A DNA stretch of 45,043 nucleotides from an uncultured Prevotellaceae bacterium (GCA_946409635.1 CAMJXD010000012.1:1-45043), one strand, 5' to 3'; counted from the first letter of the stretch, positions 17,323 through 26,491 are shown. The notes: generated by a model from the sequence alone, not told the origin. Numbers and translations: made by a program.

Positions 17323-20300
17323 CTAATTCTGCGATACACGCACAGCACGGACGGAATACCCGAGGACGCGGCCGTAGTTGTTGTAGTCGCCCCAATGTTC
17401 CGAGTAGAAGTGGATGAAGTAGGCGTAGTCCGGGCCGTCGGCGTAGAGCGTGCGCGACCAATAGAAGCCGTCCGAGCCCACGAGGTCGAGCGACTCATCC
17501 CAGCGGTAGCCCGCGGCGGGAAAGAACAAAGTGTTACCGTTAGGGCCGGTGAACAGACGACCGTTCACGCCGTTCTGAGTCGTCCAGACCGAAGAACAAT
17601 TCTCGTAAAGTTCACCTTGCTGCTCGGCCGTGGGCATGCGCCACGATGGACCCCAGTTGACATAGGCCGCGTCGTCCTCGGGATCCAACTCCGTCTTGTT
17701 GTCCACAAAGCCGTTGTAGCCAAAAGAACTGTTGGTGCAGTACTTCGTCATCGTGAAGTATCTGCCGTTGCACCACTTGTAGGTGTCCCAGTAATAGTAG
17801 TCCTTGGGAGCTGTCTCGCCCCATGCGAAGTAGTCGCCGTACTCCTCGGGAGTGCTGGCACCCACGTTGCACGTCGCCCACAGCGTGCCGCTGGGCAGAC
17901 CCAGGTCCACCCACTCGTGGTTGCCTTCGGCGCCCACAGCACGGGCCAGGACGGGAATGGTGACCTGGCCCCCATCGAAAGCGGCATTCCTGAAGGTGGC
18001 ATTGCCGCTATAGTCGCCTGGTGTTGTGGCCATGAACTGGACGGTCACCGAGCCGCAGCTGTTGCCGGGCACCACAATGGTCTTGCTCGACACGCAAGCC
18101 TCGCCCTGCAGAAGCCAGAACGGGGCATCGACCGAGCAGGTCACCGTCTTGGCCGCAGCGGTGTTATTGACAATGGTCAGTTCGCCCGTATGGGTCTCGC
18201 CGATGAGCACGGTCCCCAGGTCGAGGCTCGTCTGCTCGATGTAGAGGCTCTGGCTCTCAGCTGGCGTGAAGGCCTGCACGGGGATGACGCAAGAGCCGCC
18301 CTGCAGGGCTTCACTGGTGAAGGTGGCATTGCCGCTGGCCGTGCCTGCATCGGTGGCGGTGTAAAGCACCGTCACCGTGCTGCGTGAGCGCGAGGGCACC
18401 TGGATGGTGAGCGTGGAGGTGCTGCTCTGTCCCTGCGAGAAGGAGAACGGCGCGTCGATGGCGGCGGTCACCGTCTGGACCGACGTGCTGTTGTTCACGA
18501 TGGTCAGTTCTCCCGTGCGGGTGGAACCCATGGGCACCTCGCCCAGGTCAAGATTCTGCTGCTCGACGTAGAGCGGGGCGGTGTTGGCCGTGGCGTAGGC
18601 CGTCACCGGAACGATGCACTTGCCGCCGTCAAACAGTTCATTCACGAAGGTGACTTTGCCCGTGCTGGTGCCTTGGCCCGATGCGGTGAATTGAACGGCG
18701 ACATAGCTGCAACTGTTACCCGGCACCTCAATGGTCAGGCTCGACACGCTGCTGTTACCCTGCTGGAAGGAGAAGGGGCCTGTGACAGTGGCGGTCACCG
18801 TCTTGGGTGAGGTGGTGGTATTGATGAGGGTGAGCGTCTTGCTGGTGGAAGTGCCGGTTGCCACCACACCGAAGTCCAAGGATTCCTCGGCGACATACAG
18901 CGGCTTGTTCTGGCCCTCAACGACCTTGACGGGCAGGGCGACGACATCGCCGCTGCGCACGTCCTTGACATTGATTGTCGCATCGCCCGGCGACACGGCC
19001 TGGACACGCACGAGGAAGGTCTCCACGCCGCTGGCCCAGGTGCTGGTGACCGTCGCGGTCGCCACTTTGCTGTTGGTGGTAGAGGCGGAATAGACGCCCC
19101 AGCCGCCAGTAATGGCCACATCACCGCGGGTGCCCTTGATGAGCTGTAGCGAAGGTTTCTCCAGCGACATCGGCTGTGGCGAATAGAATACAGTGCGGGG
19201 GCCGCCCTTGACCTGGAACAGGTTAAGCATCTTGTAGAGCGGCCGCACGACATACTCGCGCCCCGCCTCGAGGCCCGCCAGCGAGCACTGCACGGCATCC
19301 TGGGGCCAGTTGTCCTCGGTGCCGAAGTACCAGCCGTCATAGTAATAGTCCCTGACGGGAGTGCCGTCCTGGGTATAGACGCCCAGGCCCACCTTGCCGG
19401 GAAAGAGCAGTTCGTTGGAGGGCGTGGTGAACATCGACGTGGGCGTTACCGAGGGCTGCCAAGTGCCGTTCTGGTACTGAGGCAGCACGGGAGTAGTGAA
19501 CTTGGGCACCAGGTATCTGTCACGCTTGAACAGCGTGGTGGAGGCACTGGCAAAGGTGCACTCTTTACCCTTCACGGTGCCCACGAGTTCCAGACCCACT
19601 TTCAGTCCAGTAGATATCTTTGAGTTGGACAATAGTGTGTACCAGTCATCATTGTTTTCCCACTCAGATGCGTCATCACTGCTGTAGGACACTTCGGCCG
19701 ACAGCTCCAATCCGCCCTTGGCGCGCACGTCAAAACTGAGGAAACTGGGCTTCCATACCACGATGGCTGCCCGCACAACAGGCCCGAAGGACACAGAACC
19801 GCTTAATTTCACGGTCACGTTCCCTCCCTGGATAAAATCCTCGAAACCCGGCCATCCGCCGTTGTCTGTCGTTGTGACCATGGGAGACCATCCCAAGTCG
19901 GAGCCGAAGTAATACTCTTCGACCTGGTTGGATTCATAAGGCAGTTTCGCCGAAACATCCAGGCCTGCTTTCGCCTCAAAGAACAGACCGGGATACAGGT
20001 TCACTCCCAGGTATTTGCAGCCTACGAGGGTGACGGGAGCATCAATCCATAGCGGTTCGGGTTTATACTCTGCTTTGACACACTTCATGGTGGCCGTCGT
20101 GGTGTTGGTGATTTTTTTGGTATGCTTGACATAGACGAAATCATTCTCCAGCATCCCGACACAGATCACATACTCGAACTCATTGAAAATCTTGCCCTCG
20201 TTGGTGATGTTTCCTGCTCCACCCGTCAGCTTGCCGAGGTTCATGTCCAGTGTCCATTTGTGCTCGGGGATTGTGATGGTGCCGTCGTCGGCTATACCGA

Positions 20301-21342
20301 ACCATGACCTCTTGGGCGCTCTGGCCAGTTCGTTGTCGTCAACAACCTCTGTCGAGTCGGTAATGACCTTGAAAAAATCGAGACAGCGCACATAGACCTC
20401 ATCCGGGGACACTGGAGCACAGATGTACTTCACCTCGCCCGTCCTGCGCTCGATACCGACAACTCGGCCCGCAAAGCCCAGATAGAAAGGATCCTCCTCC
20501 AGGTCGCTGTACATGATCTGACCCATGGCAGGCACCATATCGGTCGGCACACTTGACCTGAAAGTAATCGACAGGTCGTCGGCAGCGATGATGTAAGGCA
20601 TGTGCCGTTCATCGATGATGACCACGTTAGGCTTATATTCGGTGGGCGGGGCCTTGAAACCGATGCTGTCGATGGCGGACAGCGGAATGCGATAGAGGCT
20701 ATCGGTGGTCCAGACCTGTTGTACGACCGCATTGGGGTGAATAATGCCGTCGAGGTCGGTATTGGTGTAGGTGATACTGTCCACGTCGATGTTGAGGAAG
20801 GCGTTCATGCCACCGTCGTTGCGGTAAGTAAACAGGGCGTACTGGGGACGCTCGTCGCCATCGGGCAAGGCTTCCTCATAGAGAACAACAGGGGCACTTG
20901 GGGCCGCCGACACGTAACGGTGGCCGTAACGCAGGCGGGCCGTCTGCTCCAGGTCATAGGTCAGCCGTGTGCCCCCCGTTTCGATAACGAGGTTGGGTTG
21001 CTCGATGCTCATGCGGGTATTCTGGTCGATGATGTGCTCAGTCGTCCTGCCGTCGCGCGTGGTGACAAGCAGGGTCGAGAATAATGTCTTGGGGGTGCCT
21101 CCGCCCAGGATGATGTCGATGACGGCATTGATGTCGGCGATGTTGATCTCGCCGTCGCCGTTCACGTCGGCAGCGGATGTGACGGCTCCGCCGTCCAGGA
21201 TGATGTCGATGACGGCGTTGACATCGGCGATGTTGACCTCAAGGTCTCCGTTCACGTCGCCGTAGAGGGTGGTCTGCTGAGCGTAGCCGTTAAACGGCAG
21301 GGCCAGCAACAATGATAACAGGAGTAGTTGAATCTTCTTCAT
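17323..21342 (-). CDS. Giant secreted protein: dockerin pair, three tandem beta-sandwich repeats, FISUMP domain
   Basis: A 1339-residue exported protein. Signal peptide about 1-22 (ending NGYAQ). Two dockerin-like calcium loops follow at once, starting at Asp29 and Asp59 (DVNGDLEVNIAD, DVNGDGEINIAD). A long unassigned region comes next. Three tandem repeats of about 108 residues lie at about 815-922, 923-1031 and 1032-1138, each starting LYV/LYI...LDFG or LDLG and containing TL(T)IVNN and a glycine-rich FxxxxxxGG...IPV ending; they resemble ASH-type or choice-of-anchor D immunoglobulin-like domains. The C-terminus (about 1141-1339) is a FISUMP paralogous domain (EWVDLGLPSGTLWATCNVGA, WRMPTAEQ, GYSVRAVRV). 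The promoter at 21372-21403 places the transcript start near 21365, so the ATG at 21342 is used and not the one at 21366. Probably a surface adhesin or binding protein. Confidence 0.9.
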   Translation of the reverse strand: MKKIQLLLLSLLLALPFNGYAQQTTLYGDVNGDLEVNIADVNAVIDIILDGGAVTSAADVNGDGEINIADINAVIDIILGGGTPKTLFSTLLVTTRDGRTTEHIIDQNTRMSIEQPNLVIETGGTRLTYDLEQTARLRYGHRYVSAAPSAPVVLYEEALPDGDERPQYALFTYRNDGGMNAFLNIDVDSITYTNTDLDGIIHPNAVVQQVWTTDSLYRIPLSAIDSIGFKAPPTEYKPNVVIIDERHMPYIIAADDLSITFRSSVPTDMVPAMGQIMYSDLEEDPFYLGFAGRVVGIERRTGEVKYICAPVSPDEVYVRCLDFFKVITDSTEVVDDNELARAPKRSWFGIADDGTITIPEHKWTLDMNLGKLTGGAGNITNEGKIFNEFEYVICVGMLENDFVYVKHTKKITNTTTATMKCVKAEYKPEPLWIDAPVTLVGCKYLGVNLYPGLFFEAKAGLDVSAKLPYESNQVEEYYFGSDLGWSPMVTTTDNGGWPGFEDFIQGGNVTVKLSGSVSFGPVVRAAIVVWKPSFLSFDVRAKGGLELSAEVSYSSDDASEWENNDDWYTLLSNSKISTGLKVGLELVGTVKGKECTFASASTTLFKRDRYLVPKFTTPVLPQYQNGTWQPSVTPTSMFTTPSNELLFPGKVGLGVYTQDGTPVRDYYYDGWYFGTEDNWPQDAVQCSLAGLEAGREYVVRPLYKMLNLFQVKGGPRTVFYSPQPMSLEKPSLQLIKGTRGDVAITGGWGVYSASTTNSKVATATVTSTWASGVETFLVRVQAVSPGDATINVKDVRSGDVVALPVKVVEGQNKPLYVAEESLDFGVVATGTSTSKTLTLINTTTSPKTVTATVTGPFSFQQGNSSVSSLTIEVPGNSCSYVAVQFTASGQGTSTGKVTFVNELFDGGKCIVPVTAYATANTAPLYVEQQNLDLGEVPMGSTRTGELTIVNNSTSVQTVTAAIDAPFSFSQGQSSTSTLTIQVPSRSRSTVTVLYTATDAGTASGNATFTSEALQGGSCVIPVQAFTPAESQSLYIEQTSLDLGTVLIGETHTGELTIVNNTAAAKTVTCSVDAPFWLLQGEACVSSKTIVVPGNSCGSVTVQFMATTPGDYSGNATFRNAAFDGGQVTIPVLARAVGAEGNHEWVDLGLPSGTLWATCNVGASTPEEYGDYFAWGETAPKDYYYWDTYKWCNGRYFTMTKYCTNSSFGYNGFVDNKTELDPEDDAAYVNWGPSWRMPTAEQQGELYENCSSVWTTQNGVNGRLFTGPNGNTLFFPAAGYRWDESLDLVGSDGFYWSRTLYADGPDYAYFIHFYSEHWGDYNNYGRVLGYSVRAVRVSQN

Positions 21343-21371
21343 TATCGGTAAGATTTTTGTTTTCAAGATGG

Positions 21372-21403
21372 CAAATATATGTCAATTATGTGACAGGTTC
21401 AAA
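21372..21403 (-). promoter_or_regulatory. Promoter of the giant secreted protein gene
   Basis: On the minus strand TTTG (21403-21400) is followed after 20 nt by TATATTTG (21379-21372). This is a full match to the -33/-7 consensus and places the transcript start about 7 nt on, near 21365. Confidence 0.75.
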
Positions 21404-21418
21404 TAATTCCACTGTTTT

Positions 21419-21453
21419 TTTGCTCGAGGTTTCACAAATATTGAGTACCTTTG
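21419..21453 (+). promoter_or_regulatory. Promoter of folD
   Basis: TTTG at 21419-21422 and TACCTTTG at 21446-21453 with 23 nt between. The leader to the ATG at 21503 is about 43 nt. It stands back to back with the promoter of the divergent secreted-protein gene. Confidence 0.6.
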
Positions 21454-21502
21454 TTGCTTGATTTCAAGCGATAATTAGTAAACAATTGATAAAGAGACGA
21501 TA

Positions 21503-22381
21503 ATGAAACTGATAGACGGAAAAGCAACCGCTGCGGTCATCAAGGAAGAGATCAAGGCCGAAGTGGATCAGATGATAGCATCGGGCATGAAGCGCCCCCA
21601 CCTGGCTGCCGTTCTTGTGGGACACGACGGTGGTTCGGAGGCATACGTGAAGAATAAGGTGATCGCATGTGAGAAATGCGGGTTCAAGTCCTCACTCATC
21701 CGCATGGACGAGGACGCAACCGAGGAGCAACTGCTGGATTGCATCAAGAAGTTGAACGAGGATGACGATGTGGACGGCTTTATCGTGCAACTGCCGCTGC
21801 CCAAGCACATTGACGAGCAGCACGTGATCAACGCCATCGACTACCGCAAGGACGTTGACGGCATTCACCCGATGAATGCCGGACGCATGACGCTGGGACT
21901 CCCCAGCTTCATCTCGGCCACGCCGCTGGGCATCATCACCCTGCTGCAGCGCTACAATATCCCCACCTCGGGCAAGAAGTGCGTGGTACTGGGGCGCAGC
22001 AACATCGTGGGCAAGCCCATGGCACAGCTCATGCTGCAGAAGCAGCATGGCGACGCCACCGTCACCATCTGCCACAGCCACTCGACCACGCTCAAGGAAG
22101 AGTGCCGCCAGGCCGACATCATCATCGCAGCCATCGGCCGTCCCAACTTTGTGACCGCCGATATGGTCAAGGAGGGTGCCGTGGTCATCGACGTGGGCAC
22201 GACGCGCGTCGAGGATCCCAACAGCAAGACGGGCTATCGCCTGAACGGCGACGTGAAGTTTGACGAGGTAGCACCCAAGTGCTCCTACATCACCCCGGTA
22301 CCCGGAGGCGTGGGTCCCATGACCATCTGCTCGCTGATGAAGAACACTTTAACTGCCGCAAAGAAAAGCTTTTTCAGTTAA
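21503..22381 (+). CDS. folD: Bifunctional methylenetetrahydrofolate dehydrogenase / methenyltetrahydrofolate cyclohydrolase
   Basis: A 292-residue FolD, normal length. It interconverts 5,10-methylene-, 5,10-methenyl- and 10-formyl-tetrahydrofolate, supplying one-carbon units for purine and formyl-Met synthesis. Key motifs are [13 protein letters not shown], which holds the catalytic lysine, [14 protein letters not shown], the dinucleotide-binding [11 protein letters not shown], and the C-terminal [10 protein letters not shown]. It works with glyA, which is present at 39369-40649 but not linked in an operon. It has its own promoter. Its stop codon lies at the edge of the inverted repeat at 22378-22407. 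Confidence 0.97.
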   Translation: MKLIDGKATAAVIKEEIKAEVDQMIASGMKRPHLAAVLVGHDGGSEAYVKNKVIACEKCGFKSSLIRMDEDATEEQLLDCIKKLNEDDDVDGFIVQLPLPKHIDEQHVINAIDYRKDVDGIHPMNAGRMTLGLPSFISATPLGIITLLQRYNIPTSGKKCVVLGRSNIVGKPMAQLMLQKQHGDATVTICHSHSTTLKEECRQADIIIAAIGRPNFVTADMVKEGAVVIDVGTTRVEDPNSKTGYRLNGDVKFDEVAPKCSYITPVPGGVGPMTICSLMKNTLTAAKKSFFS

Positions 22382-22407
22382 TAGTTAATAGAGAATAGTT
22401 AATAGTT
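22378..22407 (+). repeat. Left arm of a 30-bp inverted repeat
   Basis: An A/T-rich arm made of the word AGTTAATAG repeated around a central GAGAATAG. It is complementary with about one mismatch to 22683-22712. The two arms enclose a 275-bp spacer containing the terminator and overlap or abut the stop codons of folD and the penicillin-binding protein gene. Confidence 0.7.
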
Positions 22408-22682
22408 GGTCGCTTCATTTTTTAGCAGGCCTATCGAATATTCTAACCTTAATCATATCGAGAAAAGGGACTCTAACGTCGATGTTAGAGTCCCTTTTTT
22501 CATTTTCCAGAATCATCGTTTTGCCGAGTTGTTTAACTATACTTGTCAAAAGTTTCATCAGCTCTGAGCAATCGCAATCAATACTCATGGTTTGTCATTA
22601 CAAAGATAATTATACAGTTTCACAATTCTTATTGCAAAAACCTTACTTTTGTCCAAAGTCAAACTCTCAGCCATCAGATACA
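22408..22682. other. Spacer between folD and the PBP gene, enclosed by the inverted repeat
   Basis: Apart from the terminator at 22463-22500 this 275-bp stretch shows no gene, promoter match or RNA I recognise. It is AT-rich in its right half. Confidence 0.5.
22463..22500 (+). terminator. Strong rho-independent terminator
   Basis: The stem aaaagggactctaac / gttagagtcccttttt has 15 pairs counting the A/T flanks, a 6-nt loop, and then a T-run to 22500. The A-run on the other side makes it usable in both directions. It separates the convergent folD and PBP genes. Confidence 0.9.
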
Positions 22683-22712
22683 AACTATTAACTATTCTCT
22701 ATTAGCTATTAA
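22683..22712 (-). repeat. Right arm of the 30-bp inverted repeat
   Basis: The reverse complement of 22378-22407 with about one difference. Its end touches the stop codon of the minus-strand PBP gene at 22713-22715. Confidence 0.7.
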
Positions 22713-25169
22713 CTAGTCAAAGAGACCTTCGGTTGCGGCATCGTCCTGGCTGCCGCCACCGCCGCCGCCATCGTCGCCGCCGCCACCGCCGCCGCCATGC
22801 CAGCCGCCACCGCTTCCGGCGTAGCCGCCCAGTTCGTCACCGCAAGGATTGAAGTCCTTGGGATACACAAACTTGGTACTCTGCTTGTAAGGCAACGACT
22901 TGTCGTCGTAGATCCACTTCATGAAGTAGCCCAGGATGGGCAATGCGGCCTCGGCACCCTGTCCCATGGCCATGCTGTTGAAGTGGATGTAACGCTCCTC
23001 ACCGCCTACCCACACACCGGTGACCAGCTCGGGGGTGAAGCCCATGAACCAGCCATCGCTGTGGAAGTTGGTCGTTCCGGTCTTGCCTCCCATCTCGGCC
23101 GAGATGCCGTAGGCATAACGCAGGCGGGCACCAGTACCCTCGTTCACCACGTTGGTGAGCATCGACAGCATCTTCAGGTAGGTGTCGTCACTCATGATCA
23201 TCTTCTGATTGCCGATGAACTCGTCCAGCACGTTGCCATGGTTGTCGGTGATGCGGGACACGTAGATGGGTTCGACGCGCATGCCGCCGTTGGCAAACGC
23301 CGAATAGGCGGCGACCATCTCGCGTAACGACACCTCACAGGCTCCCAGGCTAAGGGCCGGCACGGGATCCAGGTAGCTGGTGATGCCAAAGCTGTGCATC
23401 CACTTGGCCAGCTCGCTGGGCGACATCGTGTAATAGCCGTTGCGCTCAATCCAGTTCTCGCGAGTGCCGCGCATGAAACCGGCCGAGATCCAGTTCTTGG
23501 AGTAGGTCAGCGCCTGCTTGAGCGACATGGCGCCACCGCTACCCTCGTTAGCGGGATTGTAAACCTCATTGTTCCAGATGATATTGGGAGCGCCGCCGGG
23601 GCGGGTCGAACAAGGCGTCAAGCCGCCATACTCGATGGCCTGGGAGTAAACAAAGGGCTTAACCGTAGAACCGATCTGGCGACGACCGGTCGATACCATG
23701 TCATACTTGAAGAAGCGGAAGTTAGGACCGCCCACATAGGCCTTGACAAAACCCGTGACAGGATCCATCGACATCATGGCACAGCGCAGGAACGACTTGG
23801 TGTACAACAGCGAGTCGAGCGGAGTCATCTGGGCATCAAATCCGCCCTCGTAGTTGAACAGGTGCATCTGGACCGGCTTCTTGAAGTTGTCCATAATCTC
23901 GGCATCGCTCAGGCCCTGGTTCTTGAGCACACGATACCGCTCGCTGTGGCGAATGGCAGCGTTGATGAGCGCCTGCTTGCCGGCACTCGAGAGCTCCTGC
24001 TTGTTGTTGGTGTAAGGATTCTTGGTGCCGCCACGCTCACGCAGGAAGGCAGGTTGCAGCGTCTTGCTCATGTGCTTGAGCACAGCCTTCTCGGCATACT
24101 CCTGCATGCGCGAATCGATGGTGGTGTAAATCTTCAAGCCGTCGGTATATATATCATAATGTGAGCCGTCGGGCTTGGTGTGCTTGTTGCACCAGCCGAA
24201 CAGCGGATTCTCAACCCATGCTACCGAGTCGTCGATAAATGCCTGCTGGTTCCACGAGGGGTAATCCTTGCGCTGGGGCTTCTTGGCCATCATCACGCGG
24301 CGCAGCTCCTCACGGAAGTAAGGCGCCGGTCCATCATTGTGGTCCAGTTTCTTGAACTTGATCTCCAGCGGGGTTGTCTTGAGTTGGTCACACTCGCTCT
24401 GACTCAGGAAACCGGCTTTTACCATCTGCTCAAACACCACATTGCGACGCAGCCTGGTGCGCTCACGATAGCGCACAGGATTATAATAGGAGGGATTCTT
24501 GCACATGCCCACCAGCGTGGCAGCCTCCTGGATATTCAGGTCCTTGGGATCCTTGTCAAAATAAACCTCGGACGCCATCTTGATGCCCACAGCATTGTTC
24601 AGGAAGTCAAACTGGTTGAAGTACATCTTGATGATCTCGTCCTTGGTGTAATAGCGCTCGAGCTTCACGGCGATGACCCACTCGACGGGCTTCTTGAGCG
24701 CGCGCTCAAAGATGTTGTGGCTCTCAGGCGAGTAAAGCTGCTTGGCCAGCTGCTGGGTAATGGTACTGCCACCACCGGCACTCTTCTGACCCAGAATGAT
24801 GCGCTTGATGACAGCACGGCCGATGGCCTTCACATCGATGCCCGAGTGGTCGTCAAAGCGGGCGTCCTCGGTAGCGATGAGGGCGTCGGTCAAGTAGGGC
24901 GACATCTCATCAAAGTCGACATAGATGCGGTTGCTGCGACTGCGATAGTAGCGGCCCATCTCCACGCCATCGGCGCTATAGATGGTCGATGCAAACTTGT
25001 CGGTCGGGTTCTTCAGCTGGTCGATGGGCGGCATGTAGCCGATCACACCGTTGTAGATCAACACAAACATGGTGACAATCAAAGCCACAAAAATGCCAAA
25101 ACAGGTCCACATCTTGCGCACGATGCTGCGATGCTTGTTCTTCTTCTTTCCAGTAATATTGGCGCTCAT
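22713..25169 (-). CDS. Class A penicillin-binding protein (PBP1A-type transglycosylase/transpeptidase)
   Basis: An 818-residue bifunctional peptidoglycan synthase. Cytoplasmic basic start, single membrane anchor about 22-42, GT51 domain with catalytic Glu101 (TEDARFDDHSG) and GGSTITQQLAKQL (133-145). The transpeptidase domain has STVK (501-504, nucleophile Ser501), SKN (557-559) and KTGT (696-699). All three transpeptidase motifs are intact. The C-terminal tail (781-806) is almost pure glycine with a few Asp, Ser and Trp, ending DDAATEGLFD, and is probably an unstructured periplasmic extension. It converges with folD and has no obvious -7 box upstream. Confidence 0.95.
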   Translation of the reverse strand: MSANITGKKKNKHRSIVRKMWTCFGIFVALIVTMFVLIYNGVIGYMPPIDQLKNPTDKFASTIYSADGVEMGRYYRSRSNRIYVDFDEMSPYLTDALIATEDARFDDHSGIDVKAIGRAVIKRIILGQKSAGGGSTITQQLAKQLYSPESHNIFERALKKPVEWVIAVKLERYYTKDEIIKMYFNQFDFLNNAVGIKMASEVYFDKDPKDLNIQEAATLVGMCKNPSYYNPVRYRERTRLRRNVVFEQMVKAGFLSQSECDQLKTTPLEIKFKKLDHNDGPAPYFREELRRVMMAKKPQRKDYPSWNQQAFIDDSVAWVENPLFGWCNKHTKPDGSHYDIYTDGLKIYTTIDSRMQEYAEKAVLKHMSKTLQPAFLRERGGTKNPYTNNKQELSSAGKQALINAAIRHSERYRVLKNQGLSDAEIMDNFKKPVQMHLFNYEGGFDAQMTPLDSLLYTKSFLRCAMMSMDPVTGFVKAYVGGPNFRFFKYDMVSTGRRQIGSTVKPFVYSQAIEYGGLTPCSTRPGGAPNIIWNNEVYNPANEGSGGAMSLKQALTYSKNWISAGFMRGTRENWIERNGYYTMSPSELAKWMHSFGITSYLDPVPALSLGACEVSLREMVAAYSAFANGGMRVEPIYVSRITDNHGNVLDEFIGNQKMIMSDDTYLKMLSMLTNVVNEGTGARLRYAYGISAEMGGKTGTTNFHSDGWFMGFTPELVTGVWVGGEERYIHFNSMAMGQGAEAALPILGYFMKWIYDDKSLPYKQSTKFVYPKDFNPCGDELGGYAGSGGGWHGGGGGGGDDGGGGGGSQDDAATEGLFD

Positions 25170-25382
25170 ATTCTCTGAACAGTTTACTTTTTATCGTCAA
25201 CAGATAGTGGCTATCGGTTAACTGAAATCTGAAAATTATCTTCCGTTACTTATCATTAATCAATTATCATTCAACCCGTTGAGCTCCCCCAACAGGTCAA
25301 ATCATTATTTATCAACTTGCAAATTTAGTAAATTGTTTTCACATTCTACTCCGTCAAGGCACAAAAAACAATTCTCTATAGT

Positions 25383-25417
25383 TCTCAGCGAGACAGCGCA
25401 GGTCTCAGCGAGACAGC
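25383..25417. repeat. Two direct copies of a 15-bp word, 20-bp period
   Basis: tctcagcgagacagc occurs at 25383-25397 and again at 25403-25417, separated by 5 nt. It lies about 110 nt before the EamA transporter start. Confidence 0.6.
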
Positions 25418-25511
25418 CCATCGGGCTAGAATCAACACACATGAGTGTTATTCGCCATGAGATTTTATTTCCGTTAATGGCATAAACGGCTCTTGATTAA
25501 TTAAATATTTG

Positions 25512-25519
25512 TACCTTTG
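25512..25519 (+). promoter_or_regulatory. -7 box (TACCTTTG) directly before the EamA gene
   Basis: TACCTTTG ends 5 nt before the ATG at 25525, leaving essentially no room for an untranslated leader. A TTG at 25493-25495 is 16 nt upstream, closer than usual. Confidence 0.5.
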
Positions 25520-25524
25520 CAGCC

Positions 25525-26451
25525 ATGCAATATATCGGTGAACTGATTTCAATAGGGGTAGCTTTCTCCTGGACGGCGACGGCACTACTCAGTGAATATG
25601 GCAGCAAGCGCATGGGCAACCTCACGCTCAATGTGTCGCGCATGGTCATCACGCTCATCTTTTCGGGCATACTGTTTTGGGCCACAGGCGGTTCTCCACT
25701 GCCTGCCGGAGCCAGCACCGAGGCCTACCTGTGGATGATGCTGTCGGGCCTGGTGGGCTATGTGATCGGGGACTACTGCCTGTTCCAGTGCTACATCATC
25801 ATCGGCTCCAAGTTCGGCCAACTGTTCATGACGCTGGCACCCATCACAGCCGCCATCATGGCCTGGTTCACTCTGGGCCAGGAAATCCATGCCACGGCCA
25901 TGCTGGCCATGGCAGTCACACTAGCCGGCATTGCCATCACCGTGCTGGGCCGCGGCGACCACCACAAGCTGTCGCTCAAGCTGCCGCTGGCCGGAGTGCT
26001 GTTTGCCATCGGTGCTGCCGTGTGCCAGGGTGTGGGACTGGTGTTGAGCAAGATAGGCATGAATCACTACCAGGCCACGCTCACGAGCGACCTGCCCGGC
26101 TGGCTATTGCCGTTCCACGCCAACTTCTTCCGCTGTGTGACGGGTACCATCGGATTCCTGCTGCTGATGGCTGTGCATGAAGGCTTTGCCCCGCTACGCA
26201 AGGGCATTCACGACCGCAAGGGCATGGCCACCGCCGTGCTGACGACCATCTTCGGCCCCTTCGTCGGCGTGGGCGCATCGCTGCTGGCCGTGCAGTATAC
26301 CGCTGCAGGCATCGCCAGCACACTGATGGCATTGACTCCCATTATCATCATCCTGCCCGCCTACTGGATTTTCAAGCAGCCCATCACCGTGAAGAGCCTG
26401 CTGGGCGCCTTGATCTCGGTCATCGGCGTGTCGCTGTTCTTCCTGCTGTGA
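25525..26451 (+). CDS. EamA/DMT-superfamily transporter
   Basis: A 308-residue inner-membrane protein with about ten hydrophobic segments arranged as two EamA halves, ending with the typical GALISVIGVSLFFLL. The family exports or exchanges small metabolites such as amino acids or nucleotide-related compounds. The substrate cannot be inferred here. The stretch MGNLTLNVSRMVITLIFSGIL and the second-half SLLAVQYTAAGIASTLMALTP are typical of family members. It runs towards thrC with a 40-nt gap, so the two genes converge. If the start at 25525 is right the message is leaderless or nearly so. Confidence 0.88.
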   Translation: MQYIGELISIGVAFSWTATALLSEYGSKRMGNLTLNVSRMVITLIFSGILFWATGGSPLPAGASTEAYLWMMLSGLVGYVIGDYCLFQCYIIIGSKFGQLFMTLAPITAAIMAWFTLGQEIHATAMLAMAVTLAGIAITVLGRGDHHKLSLKLPLAGVLFAIGAAVCQGVGLVLSKIGMNHYQATLTSDLPGWLLPFHANFFRCVTGTIGFLLLMAVHEGFAPLRKGIHDRKGMATAVLTTIFGPFVGVGASLLAVQYTAAGIASTLMALTPIIIILPAYWIFKQPITVKSLLGALISVIGVSLFFLL

Positions 26452-26491
26452 TGCTCGTGGCAAGAGATGATTTGAGATCATCCACAGGTCA

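Larger units (their letters stand above)
25170..25524. other. Intergenic region upstream of the PBP and EamA genes
   Basis: About 355 bases between divergent genes. It is AT-rich, with a 15-bp direct repeat (25383-25397 and 25403-25417) and the promoter box at 25512-25519. No gene or structured RNA was recognised. Confidence 0.55.

Noticed and set aside
17052-17480. A diversity-generating retroelement acting on the FISUMP protein
   Set aside because: No reverse transcriptase gene, accessory gene or template-repeat copy of the protein's 3' end is visible in the window. Only the domain type and residue bias suggest it.
21343-21366. The upstream ATG of the giant secreted protein
   Set aside because: It coincides with the predicted transcript start. 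The ATG at 21342 gives a normal signal peptide (MKKIQLLLLS...).
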